Source: an uncultured Flavobacteriaceae bacterium | GTDB taxonomy: Bacteria > Bacteroidota > Bacteroidia > Flavobacteriales > Flavobacteriaceae | DNA length: 64,000 bases | Assembly (NCBI GenBank): GCA_947500385.1 | Contig: CANMSA010000021.1 | Coordinates: forward strand, 17,889 to 81,888 | Direction of reading: 5' to 3' | In this document: piece after piece, positions 53,801 to 61,343 of the stretch | How the letters are laid out: every line of letters begins with the position of its first letter | Position numbering within the stretch: the stretch's first letter is position 1 | Made by a program: the position numbers and the translations under genes | Notes under the pieces: generated by a model | What the model was told of the DNA's origin: nothing | Seen by the model: only the letters and a program-made list of their open reading frames with translations | Database searches by the model: none

Positions 53801-56036
53801 TAAGATCGTTCAATAGCGGAAGTTGGCTTAGATCTAAGGTGCTGAGCTGATTTTGACTGCATACTAGAAACGTCAATTGGGTGTTCTGGCTAAGATCCAA
53901 GGAGGTAAGTTGGTTATCGAAAAGGTCGAGATGTTCCAATATCGGATTCTGACTGACATCAATAGTGGTCAACTCATTTTCATAAGCAGTTAGCATGGTC
54001 AAGGCACTAAAATCCGATATCCCGGTCAAATCCGAGATCGACCCACCGCTGATGTCCAAAGACGTAACGGTATTGATATTGGACGTCGGCACGTAATCGT
54101 TCAAAGGACCCGAATCATAGCCCAGATCAATCAAGGCTTGTTCAAAATTATCGTCGGGCACATAGGTCAAATCGGATAAGGTAGCGCAGTTGATACTAAA
54201 AACCGTCCCCGGGTCGATATAGTTCCAATTGGCCGTACTATAGGCCGCATCGTCTACTTGGATACAAGTCAGGTTGGGATTGTCCTCGGCACCGAAACTG
54301 ATGAAATTGCTATTGTTCCCATTTTGGACGTTCAAGCTTGTTAATTGGTTCCTGCCGCAAGTAAGATCGTTCAGTAGTGGAAGTTGGCTTAGATCCAAGG
54401 TGCTGAGCTGATTTTGACTGCATACTAGAAACGTCAATTGGGTGTTCTGGCTAAGATCCAAGGAGGTAAGTTGGTTATCGAAAAGGTCGAGATGTTCCAA
54501 TATCGGATTCTGACTGACATCAATAGTGGTCAACTCATTTTCATAAGCAGTTAGCATGGTCAAGGCACTAAAATCCGATATCCCGGTCAAATCCGAGATC
54601 GACCCACCGCTGATGTCCAAAGACGTAACGGTATTGATATTGGACGTCGGCACGTAATCGTTCAAAGGACCCGAATCATAGCCCAGATCAATCAAGGCTT
54701 GTTCAAAATTATCGTCAGGTACATAGGTTTGAGGAATGGGAGCAGAACAATCCTCACTAAAACTGGTTTGTGGGTCAATATTTGTCCAATTTAAGTTACT
54801 ATACATTGTATTATCAACATCTATACAACCTAAACTCGGATTTCCGGTGCTTATAAAAGTGGTAATACTTGTATTGTTTCCATTTTTAACGCTTAAAGTG
54901 TTTAGCTCATTTCCAAGACAAACCACTCCTTGAAGATTAACATTTGTATTCAGGTCTAAAACGGTCAATTGATTCACACTACAGTCTATATATTGCAATG
55001 CGATATTATTACTTAGGTCTATACTGCTTAGCTGATTTGTTTCACATATCAAACTTGTAAGTGCTGTATTTTGACTTAGGTCCAAGGTGCTTAACTGATT
55101 TCCCCTACAGTTTAATTCTTCCAAGGAAGTAAAAAATTCAATTCCGGTGAGGTCGACTATACTAAGGTTGGAAAGATCTAATGTGGTAAGTTGGTCCAAA
55201 CCTGTTTCCGTCATTTCCACATAATTATTCCGCTGACCGGAATCATACCCCCTATCAATTAAGGCTTGTTCAAAGTTATCGTCGGGAACATATGCATATA
55301 CCAAAGCAGAGCAGTCTTGACTAAAATGTGTTTGGGGATCTACGTTTGGGAGTAGTACTATGCCATCATCAACATCTATACATAATAGATTTGGATTGTT
55401 TTGAGCCGTCAATGTCAAAGACAAGTTGTTTGAGTTCCGAAGGTTTAGGCTGGAAAGATTATTGTTTTCACAACCCAAATGAGTTAGGCTTTCTTGTGTT
55501 GATAAATCAAGTGTCACTAAATCATTGCGAGCGCAACGTACTTCTTCAAGAAGCTTGTTTGATGACAGGTCTAATTCTGTAAGGTTATTCGAAGTGCAAC
55601 TTAACGTGATTAGCTCCCCATTTGAGGATAGATCCAAAGTCGTCAAATCATTCAAACTGCATAACAGAGTTACTAACGCCTCGTTGGAGAAAAGATTTAA
55701 ATCAGTCAAAGAATTCCCTGCGATATTCAAACCGCGTAGATCGGTATTGGCCGATAAATCCACATCCGTAATACTGTTATTATTACATCGTAGATCCTCT
55801 AAACTTACCATGGCTTCAATACCCGTTAAATCCTTAATACCCCTGTTTGAAACATCTAAAAAGGTAATTGAATTAATATTAGCCGTTAACACCATACCAT
55901 CCAAGGGCCCAGAATCATAGCCTAAGTCGATCAAGGCTTGTTCAAACTCGGTATCGGGTATTGCTGTTTGTTGCGCGAATACCCCCGCCCCCATTAAGAG
56001 TGTCAAAAAAAGTAGTCTTCTTTTCATAGTCTTCAT
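50826..56036 (-). CDS. Six-module LRR surface protein with DUF5011 repeats and T9SS type B sorting domain
   Basis: A 1736-aa protein. A signal peptide (1-21) is followed by six LRR modules (each ~200 aa) that start (I/V)PDxxFEQALIDLGYDSG and end in a Cys pair (xLxCIxVDD...C); modules 3 and 4 are nearly identical. Then come five near-identical 76-aa Ig-like (DUF5011/Cry22-type) repeats of the form DTTAPVITLNGANPQTIELG, and a C-terminal gliding-motility type domain (NGFSPNGDAIADSWVIENL, NRWGNKVFEA, VGPYLYIIEF) that directs export and surface attachment by the type IX system. It heads the operon with PorP/SprF. An adhesin or binding role is inferred. Confidence 0.92.
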   Translation of the reverse strand: MKTMKRRLLFLTLLMGAGVFAQQTAIPDTEFEQALIDLGYDSGPLDGMVLTANINSITFLDVSNRGIKDLTGIEAMVSLEDLRCNNNSITDVDLSANTDLRGLNIAGNSLTDLNLFSNEALVTLLCSLNDLTTLDLSSNGELITLSCTSNNLTELDLSSNKLLEEVRCARNDLVTLDLSTQESLTHLGCENNNLSSLNLRNSNNLSLTLTAQNNPNLLCIDVDDGIVLLPNVDPQTHFSQDCSALVYAYVPDDNFEQALIDRGYDSGQRNNYVEMTETGLDQLTTLDLSNLSIVDLTGIEFFTSLEELNCRGNQLSTLDLSQNTALTSLICETNQLSSIDLSNNIALQYIDCSVNQLTVLDLNTNVNLQGVVCLGNELNTLSVKNGNNTSITTFISTGNPSLGCIDVDNTMYSNLNWTNIDPQTSFSEDCSAPIPQTYVPDDNFEQALIDLGYDSGPLNDYVPTSNINTVTSLDISGGSISDLTGISDFSALTMLTAYENELTTIDVSQNPILEHLDLFDNQLTSLDLSQNTQLTFLVCSQNQLSTLDLSQLPLLNDLTCGRNQLTSLNVQNGNNSNFISFGAEDNPNLTCIQVDDAAYSTANWNYIDPGTVFSINCATLSDLTYVPDDNFEQALIDLGYDSGPLNDYVPTSNINTVTSLDISGGSISDLTGISDFSALTMLTAYENELTTIDVSQNPILEHLDLFDNQLTSLDLSQNTQLTFLVCSQNQLSTLDLSQLPLLNDLTCGRNQLTSLNVQNGNNSNFISFGAEDNPNLTCIQVDDVAYSTANWNYIDPQTSFSEDCSAPVAQTYVPDDNFEQALIDLGYDVGPLNDFVPTANIETVIDLDISTNSIADLTGIADFTAMTTLNCSGNTLSILEVSQNTVLTTLYASDNVLTAINLSQNTMLVTLDIHNNQLANLDLSQNTELVSLACYQNQLSALDLSQLPLLGEFSADNNDLNSLNIKNGNNIGILYFSAVSNPNLTCIEVDNTVYSQTNWTNIDPQTSFGEACSAPVAQTYVPDDNFEQALIDLGYDSGPLDDFVPTANINTVVFLDVRNRNIIDLTGIEDFLDLDELLCGNNQITDLDISSNTALTSLSCSNNALLSLNTSQNTALTNLGCHNNQISSLDLSQNTLLTTLFCHGNDLTDIDVSALVDLRVFHCYDNQLTALDIVQNTALFSLDVQDNQLTSLNLSQHPILTQLNCADNQLTNLNVRNGNNSNFTSFDAINNPNLICIEVDNVTYAQANWTAIDSQTGFSENCNDTTAPVITLNGANPQTIELGAGYTELGATTDDGSAVTIDASEFMDVVGTYTIYYNATDTSGNVATEVTRTVNVVATDTTAPVITLNGANPQTIELGAGYTELGATTDDGSAVTIDASEFMDIVGTYTIYYNATDSSGNVAMEVTRTVNVVETDTTAPVITLNGANPQTIELGAGYTELGATTDDGTPVTIDASEFMDVVGTYTIYYNATDTSGNVATEVTRTVNVVVTDTTAPVITLNGANPQTIELGTGYTELGATTDDGSAVTIDTSEFMDVVGAYTIYYNATDASGNIATEVTRTVNVVATDTTAPVITLNGANPQTIELGAGYTELGATTDDGSAVTIDASEFMDAVGSYTIYYNATDENGNEAIEVVRIVNVIDNDALVEVANGFSPNGDAIADSWVIENLQNFPDHEIVVYNRWGNKVFEARDYQNDWDGTSRASGARKLPVGPYLYIIEFNDSKTEALQGWVYINY
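51115..52253 (-). repeat. Five tandem 228-bp repeats encoding DUF5011-like domains
   Basis: Five in-frame 76-codon repeats are almost identical at the DNA level, including long exact stretches such as the segment around CGATCGTTTGCGGGTTGGCC (plus strand). Sparse, mostly synonymous differences indicate recent expansion or gene conversion. Confidence 0.9.
53650..54158 (-). repeat. LRR module duplication, copy A
   Basis: About 510 bp nearly identical to 54211-54719, offset 561 bp, covering most of one LRR module. Only a few substitutions are seen (for example GCCACATCG against GCCGCATCG). Confidence 0.85.
54211..54719 (-). repeat. LRR module duplication, copy B
   Basis: Partner of the copy at 53650-54158. 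The linker after each copy differs, so the duplication boundary lies at the module edges. Confidence 0.85.
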
Positions 56037-56048
56037 TTTTTCATGCCG

Positions 56049-56477
56049 CTATTTTACTTTGAATAAACGCCCTTCGGCATTTAGGTTAGTATCGGTAGGG
56101 TAGAAGTACTTAAAAACGACCGAACCTTCCCTTTTTTCCAAAACCACCTTGCCCCTTGTAACACAGTTTTGTAGACCTCGCGTAATGCGTTCTCGAAGCA
56201 CAATACGCTCTTTGCCTGTATGTATGAGCTTCCATCTGCCACTACATTCCAATGCAGGGTAGTTGACTTTAAAGCTGTTTTGGATACTATCGACTTCCAA
56301 GAACAATTCCCAGTGTTCATCGGTATTGTATTGATATGCGCTACCGCCCCAATTGCCCAGCACCCAAGGGGCGCTCACTTGAAGATTGTTTTTTTTGGTA
56401 GAGGAGCAGGCCGTACCCCCCATTAGCATACAGCATAATATCACGTACTTAAATCCCCCAAGTGTCATTCGTATCAC
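56049..56477 (-). CDS. Small lipocalin-like lipoprotein
   Basis: A 142-aa protein with lipobox GGTACSST (Cys about 24). The mature part is a compact beta-barrel-like sequence: VLGNWGGSAYQYNTDEHWEL, ECSGRWKLIHTGKERIVLRE, RGLQNCVTRGKVVLEKREGS, VFKYFYPT. The pattern of a leading W, alternating strands and two Cys resembles small lipocalin/calycin folds, but no named family is recognised. It ends 12 bp upstream of the 1736-aa surface protein gene on the same strand. Confidence 0.65.
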   Translation of the reverse strand: MIRMTLGGFKYVILCCMLMGGTACSSTKKNNLQVSAPWVLGNWGGSAYQYNTDEHWELFLEVDSIQNSFKVNYPALECSGRWKLIHTGKERIVLRERITRGLQNCVTRGKVVLEKREGSVVFKYFYPTDTNLNAEGRLFKVK

Positions 56478-56540
56478 GATAAATACCGCTTTGTTTGGTT
56501 TGCATATTATAGGGGAAAAGCAAGCAGGTCGGAAATTGCT

Positions 56541-57008
56541 TTACTTGGATGATTTCAACTGTTCTATATAGGCCTTAAACCTTGATCTTAATGCTTTGAG
56601 ATCTTTTCCGGGGTGTTTTTTCTTGGCCCGAACAACCAACTTTGGAGTAAGATGTTTACCGCCTTTACCATTGGTAATTGCCTGCTCAAAATGACGCATT
56701 GTACTTTGGATAATGGCTTCTTGCATTTTAGGGGAGTCCGCAATTTTGGCTTTTCTTGCCGAAGTGTTTGGACAGGGGGTCTTATCGTCCCAAGGGTCGC
56801 AAAGGTCGGTACAGGGGGCGTCATCGTCCCAAGGGTCACAATTCAAGGAGCGTCCGGTAGTGCTCATCCCGTTAACGAAATTGGTTGAGACCGTTGGATC
56901 CTGACCAAGTGTATTGGAAATTAGTTGGTCGTTACCCTGGGCAGAAAGACCAAGGGAGACACAAAACAACAGCGCTGCAAGTACAAACCGTATTTCTATA
57001 TGCATCAT
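56541..57008 (-). CDS. Small secreted protein with CDPWDD repeats
   Basis: A 155-aa protein from ATG 57008 with a signal peptide (IRFVLAALLFCVSLGLSAQ). The mature part contains two copies of a Cys/Asp motif (CDPWDDDAPC and CDPWDDKTPC), then a basic helical tail (HFEQAITNGKGGKHLTPKLV and KKHPGKDLKALRSRFKAYIE). The Asp-rich repeats could bind Ca2+. The tail resembles that of the secreted protein encoded at 62774-63196. Longer upstream starts run into the next gene's gap and lack a signal. Function unknown. Confidence 0.6.
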   Translation of the reverse strand: MMHIEIRFVLAALLFCVSLGLSAQGNDQLISNTLGQDPTVSTNFVNGMSTTGRSLNCDPWDDDAPCTDLCDPWDDKTPCPNTSARKAKIADSPKMQEAIIQSTMRHFEQAITNGKGGKHLTPKLVVRAKKKHPGKDLKALRSRFKAYIEQLKSSK

Positions 57009-57060
57009 ATTATTTTTAGAAGGTGAAATTTTAAAAAATGTCAAAGGATCATTGTAAATT

Positions 57061-57561
57061 TCAGTTAAAAAAGGAACCAAGGCGTACTTCTGAACTTTCA
57101 GAGTGGTCGTATTCCGAGCAGTCTCCACCAGTACTTTCACATTCACAAACGGCAGTTCCAGAACCAACAATACCCATGGCACAGGATTGACAGGTGTTTG
57201 AAAAACAATCAAGATCATTATTACCTCCGAGATATGGAGTGGCAAAAAACGCATCTCCTTGCTTTTTTAATCGCGTATAACTCGTGAGGGATCCCTTTTT
57301 AAATTTGGCTTTTCTAAGCAGATAGTATTTTTTAGTATCCTCATGTAAAACAATTTTGAACGAAGAAATTTTTTCTCCAGAATGGAATTTGGAGTTTAAC
57401 ACTTTTTGGTTCACCACCGCTTTTCCGTTTTCAAAGAACCCGACAGGTGTGGTGGCAAACTTTTTTTGTAATTCTACACTTATTTTGCCCGCTCCCTTCG
57501 ATTGCGCTACGGAAAAAAAAGATGTTCCTATGAGAAAGAAAATAAAAATGAAATTTTTCAT
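57061..57561 (-). CDS. Secreted Cys-rich protein
   Basis: A 166-aa protein with a clear signal peptide (MKNFIFIFFLIGTSFFSVAQ). The middle (FATTPVGFFENGKAVVNQ) is beta-rich and basic, and the C-terminus carries six Cys within about 30 residues (DCFSNTCQSCAMGIV, CECESTGGDC), probably in disulfides. It is the first gene of the minus-strand series of small secreted proteins, and follows the two-component system after ~210 bp. No known family. Confidence 0.6.
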   Translation of the reverse strand: MKNFIFIFFLIGTSFFSVAQSKGAGKISVELQKKFATTPVGFFENGKAVVNQKVLNSKFHSGEKISSFKIVLHEDTKKYYLLRKAKFKKGSLTSYTRLKKQGDAFFATPYLGGNNDLDCFSNTCQSCAMGIVGSGTAVCECESTGGDCSEYDHSESSEVRLGSFFN

Positions 57562-57774
57562 AATGGCTTGCTTACGATTGAATGGTTTCTCAAAACTAGG
57601 ATAACCGATGCCCGCGCCTTGTATGAAAACTGGTAGTGCTTAAAAATCTATGAATTCAGGTAGGAATGGATCTACGGAATGTCATTGGCGGTAACCAACA
57701 CGTTTTAGTAATGGTTTGAAAAAAAAAGGATGTGAAGATGTGCCCTTGATGATACTATCTGAAGTGGTAAACCA

Positions 57775-58419
57775 CTATTCGCCGGTTAAACCATACTCGA
57801 TAGCGATCCGCACCAAGCCAGCGGTATTTTTGGCCCCTAGTTTAATCAACATATTACGACGGTGGGTTTCGACCGTACCAAAACTAATAAATAGCTTATC
57901 GGCAATCTCCTGGGTGGTATACTCCTGTAAAATAAGTTGCAGTACCTCTTTTTCCCTACGTGAAATACTGGGAAAGGGGCTTTGCTTCTTTTTTTCACCC
58001 CGGTTGGCAACGCTGTTCAAAACAATATCGTTCACGGTTTCATCAAGATACATTTTACCGTTGCTTACCGCTTCGATCGCTTTGACCACCTCTTCTTGTC
58101 CGGCATTTTTGAGCACGTATCCTTTGGCGCCATTGCCCAACATTAGTTTGATAAGACTACTTTCCTTGTGCATCGAAAGGGCCACTATTTTTAACTCAGG
58201 CTTGGCCTTTTTAAGCACCTTGCAGGTTTCAACCCCATTGATTCCTTGCATGTTAATATCCAACAAGACCACCTCTGCGGTGGTTCCCGGTATTTGCGCT
58301 ATGGCCTGCTCCCCGCTGGTCGCCGTACCGATAACCTTAATATTCGAAAGCGGGGCGAGCATCAACTCCAACCCTTCTATGACCATTTTATGATCGTCTA
58401 CTATAAAAACCTGTATCAT
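57775..58419 (-). CDS. NarL/LuxR-type response regulator
   Basis: A 214-aa regulator. Receiver domain (about 1-120) with VFIVDDHKMVIEGLELML and phospho-Asp in EVVLLDINMQGINGVETCKV; LuxR-type HTH at about 150-210 (ISRREKEVLQLILQEYTTQE, LFISFGTVETHRRNML). ATG 58419 overlaps the kinase TGA (ATGA) and begins directly with the receiver fold, so it is chosen over the upstream in-frame ATG at 58470. Confidence 0.93.
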   Translation of the reverse strand: MIQVFIVDDHKMVIEGLELMLAPLSNIKVIGTATSGEQAIAQIPGTTAEVVLLDINMQGINGVETCKVLKKAKPELKIVALSMHKESSLIKLMLGNGAKGYVLKNAGQEEVVKAIEAVSNGKMYLDETVNDIVLNSVANRGEKKKQSPFPSISRREKEVLQLILQEYTTQEIADKLFISFGTVETHRRNMLIKLGAKNTAGLVRIAIEYGLTGE

Positions 58420-60398
58420 ATAGGAATGGTTATATTTACTGTGGTACCCATATTGGGTCGGGCATCCCAATCGATTTCTCCATCCAAAAACTCCACCCTA
58501 CCATTAACGCTTTTTAATCCTAAGCCGCCCTTGGCAATGGCCGTTTCATAGTCAAAACCACTTCCATCGTCCTCTACCATCAATTTTATTTCGTTTTTAT
58601 GCCCTAACAATTGAATCAATATGGTCTTTGCATCGGCATGCTTTCGAATGTTTGAAACAATCTCTTGAATCAAACGATAGATGGTTACCTTTTTAGTGGT
58701 CTCAATGTCCTTGATGATCCCGCTTATCTCCACGGTGGTATTATAACCCTCTTCTGTCAGTTGTTCCCCTAGATCTTCTACGGCCCCTTGTAGACCAGAA
58801 ATACTTAAGGCGTGCGGTATCATATTATGTGAGATCCGACGCACTTCGATACAGGCTTCATCGATCAAATTATTTGTCTTGGTGGTAAGGTCTAGTTTCT
58901 CGATCTGTTCGATTTGCTTTTGAATGATGTTAAAATGATTCTTTACCGTACTCAACAGCCCCCCTAAACTATCATGCAAGTCTTTTGCAATTCGCAAACG
59001 TTCTGCTTCCTGCCCTTCGATCATGCTGCTCAATGCAAGCAGCTTGTTTGTTTGTCGAAGTTCTTTAATTTCTTGTTTTTGAATTGCCTCCCCTTGTTCC
59101 GCTATTTTCTTATTGGTACGTATTTTATTTTTTAGAAAAAAGAAGATGGTTAATGCAAACAGGGCTAAACCAATGGCACCATACAAAAAAATATTCCGTT
59201 GCCGTGTTTGTTCGTTTAGTCTTAGCTCACTAATCTCCAATTCGTTCTCTTTCTCCTTCACATCAAACTTCGCCTGCATTTCCTCCATCGCCTTAAGGCG
59301 GGTCGCTTCTTTCAAAGTGTCATTCAAAACATATGCCTCCTTAAGCATGCTATAGGCATCTCCTTTTTTGTTCAAGGTATCTTTAATACCGCTCAATTTA
59401 TAGAGCAATGCCTTTACCAGATCTTTATCACCAAATTGTTGTGCCATCCCCAAGGCCTTGCCAAGATACTCATCAGCCTTCTCAAAATTGCCTTCTTTCA
59501 ACATAATATCTCCTAACCCCAATAGGGTAGCAGGCGAATATCGGGGGTCGCTATTTTTTTCAAAATAAGTCCAGGCGTCGCTATACGCTTTCTTAGCTTC
59601 CCCAATATTATTCTGACCTAAAAAGACCTGCCCTAAGGCCGTGTTGCAACTCGCCGCTTGATCTAATCTCCCTAAAAGGCGATACAGGACCTGACTTTCT
59701 TGCATGTAGTCAATCGCCACTTTCTCCTTACCCGGTATTTTAGTGCAGGCCACCCCTAAATTCATAAGGGTTGCCGCCATGCCCAGACTATCCTTTAACT
59801 CTTTCTTTAATTCATAGGATTTAAGGTATATCTCTTCGGCACGCTCGTGTTTTTTTTGCATCCGATAGATGACACCCATATTATTGAGCAATTTGGCAAG
59901 GTCATTTTTGGTTAACTCCTTACTGAGATTGTATGCAAGTAGCTGATTCTCCAAGGCCAGATCATAGTCTCCCAAATACTGGTAACTTACCCCTAGGTTG
60001 ATATAGCATTTCGCCTCAAGCTCCCTTTCTTCATGAGCTTGCGCCATTTCAATACTCTTGTTATACAGGATCAACGCCTCTTCCGATTGTCCCATAATAT
60101 CCACGGCAATGGCCTTGAACAAGGTCATTTGAATCGCTCCTTTCGGATACTTTAACGTTTCGGACAACTTTAATCCCTGCTCTGAAACTTCTAGCAGTTC
60201 CGCCGCCTGGTTTAAGGAAAGTAACTTGTCTCCCAATAGCTTGTATCGGGTCACTTTTATGGTGTCATCCGCACTACTAGAAATCAAATTCTTTAAGCTA
60301 TCGACACTGTGTTCCAAACTATTTTGCGCCTGTACCTTCACCAAGATAAACTGGAAGAAGAGAAACACGTTTAGCAATAAAAGTATACTTTTTCTCAT
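58416..60398 (-). CDS. TPR-containing sensor histidine kinase (HisKA_3 type)
   Basis: A 660-aa kinase. A signal peptide or first membrane segment (1-24), then about eight TPR units (residues ~40-345; KCYINLGVSYQYLGDYDLAL, LLNNMGVIYRMQKKHERAEE), a transmembrane helix at ~399-420, coiled coil, and the NarX-type kinase with phospho-His in RIAKDLHDSLGGLLSTVKNH (about 475). The ATPase has IQEIVSNIRKHAD and VEDDGSGFD / GGLGLKSVNGRVE. The periplasmic TPR array is a Bacteroidota-type sensor. It overlaps the response regulator by 4 nt; the two form one signalling unit. Confidence 0.92.
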   Translation of the reverse strand: MRKSILLLLNVFLFFQFILVKVQAQNSLEHSVDSLKNLISSSADDTIKVTRYKLLGDKLLSLNQAAELLEVSEQGLKLSETLKYPKGAIQMTLFKAIAVDIMGQSEEALILYNKSIEMAQAHEERELEAKCYINLGVSYQYLGDYDLALENQLLAYNLSKELTKNDLAKLLNNMGVIYRMQKKHERAEEIYLKSYELKKELKDSLGMAATLMNLGVACTKIPGKEKVAIDYMQESQVLYRLLGRLDQAASCNTALGQVFLGQNNIGEAKKAYSDAWTYFEKNSDPRYSPATLLGLGDIMLKEGNFEKADEYLGKALGMAQQFGDKDLVKALLYKLSGIKDTLNKKGDAYSMLKEAYVLNDTLKEATRLKAMEEMQAKFDVKEKENELEISELRLNEQTRQRNIFLYGAIGLALFALTIFFFLKNKIRTNKKIAEQGEAIQKQEIKELRQTNKLLALSSMIEGQEAERLRIAKDLHDSLGGLLSTVKNHFNIIQKQIEQIEKLDLTTKTNNLIDEACIEVRRISHNMIPHALSISGLQGAVEDLGEQLTEEGYNTTVEISGIIKDIETTKKVTIYRLIQEIVSNIRKHADAKTILIQLLGHKNEIKLMVEDDGSGFDYETAIAKGGLGLKSVNGRVEFLDGEIDWDARPNMGTTVNITIPI

Positions 60399-60739
60399 AT
60401 CTCGTATCTATAGAACACCGCGAAACATAGCAAGCATTCTAACAAAAAAATAATTGGATAGCTGTACTCCCGACCTCACATCGATTAAAAGACATGCAAA
60501 CCAATTGAACAAATTGGAAGGCTGCCCGATGCGTTTTTTTCTGTTCAATCCGTAGAAAGGTAGTTAAAAATAGTACTACACCAACATTCAAGCCGATGCA
60601 GTTCAATAAACTGCACCGTCCATAATAGAAAAAACTATAAAACTACTGGACCATCAAAATCAAAAATCCCTATTAAGTTTTAGGATGCACTTTAACCCTC
60701 ATTACAGGGTTTTGTTTCTTCCCAGCTTGCCATGCCACA
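60399..60739. other. Intergenic region, no gene seen
   Basis: About 340 bp between two minus-strand genes; presumably holds the promoter of the kinase/regulator pair. The only structure noted is a short hairpin, TGCAGTT-CAATA-AACTGCA at 60597-60615. Confidence 0.45.
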
Positions 60740-61102
60740 CTATCTTTTCCTATATGCCAATGCTATATCGCCATAGTGCTGCCGCACATAGGCACCCACC
60801 TCCTTTCCACACTGATCCATTTCTTTATGGAAAAAATAATGGTACAGTGCGTACGGAATTACAATACCACCAAATACCATTGTAAAGACAAAGGCCCCGT
60901 AAAGCCATGGATTGGGAAAATTACCCACGACGATAATCTCGTTTTTTCGTAGGGTTACTATGGCGCCCGTAATTTTCCCCTTGGCCATCGTAATTCTTTT
61001 TTTGCTGTATTTTTTTACCTTATAGACCTCCCCAAATTGCTCGTCCAAATCTAGCTTCAGCTCGTCTAGACGAACGCTATCTTCTTTAATTTTTATTATC
61101 AT
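60740..61102 (-). CDS. Membrane protein, unknown
   Basis: A 120-aa protein. N-terminal ~60 residues are charged and soluble (IIKIKEDSVRLDELKLDLDE and a basic YKVKKYSKKRITMAKGK), then one long hydrophobic region (about 68-92, PWLYGAFVFTMVFGGIVIPY) that may cross the membrane once or twice, and a short Cys/His-containing tail. No family recognised. It stands alone between the kinase gene and a structured, non-coding stretch. Confidence 0.6.
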   Translation of the reverse strand: MIIKIKEDSVRLDELKLDLDEQFGEVYKVKKYSKKRITMAKGKITGAIVTLRKNEIIVVGNFPNPWLYGAFVFTMVFGGIVIPYALYHYFFHKEMDQCGKEVGAYVRQHYGDIALAYRKR

Positions 61103-61179
61103 ACTGTTGCCCGCTATTGTTTGTGGAACAAAACATCCTGTTCCTACGCCATAAAACTAAGAAGAGCTCGAAGCAACTA

Positions 61180-61288
61180 CCTCTATGAAATCAAGGACGC
61201 TGTAAAAATCTATGTTTTCATAGAGGAAGCTCGCTACGGACCCCGACTACCTGAAATCATAGATTTTAGCCCTCTAAGTGATTTCAGG
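61180..61288. other. Structured non-coding region with two perfect stems
   Basis: Two perfect inverted repeats occur in a row: CCTCTATGAAA (61180-61190) with TTTCATAGAGG (61216-61226), and CCTGAAATCA (61250-61259) with TGATTTCAGG (61279-61288). They lie in the leader of the beta-helix gene (ATG 61344). They could form an RNA leader structure or be remnants of a repeat element; no coding frame here is convincing. Confidence 0.4.
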
Positions 61289-61343
61289 GATGTTTCCCAT
61301 TTGGTATCAAAATATATTTGAGGTACCATCAAACAATCACATT

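Noticed and set aside
61121..61321. 66-aa reading frame upstream of the beta-helix gene
   Set aside because: It spans the two inverted-repeat stems, has no domain or export signal, and overlaps the leader of the real gene.
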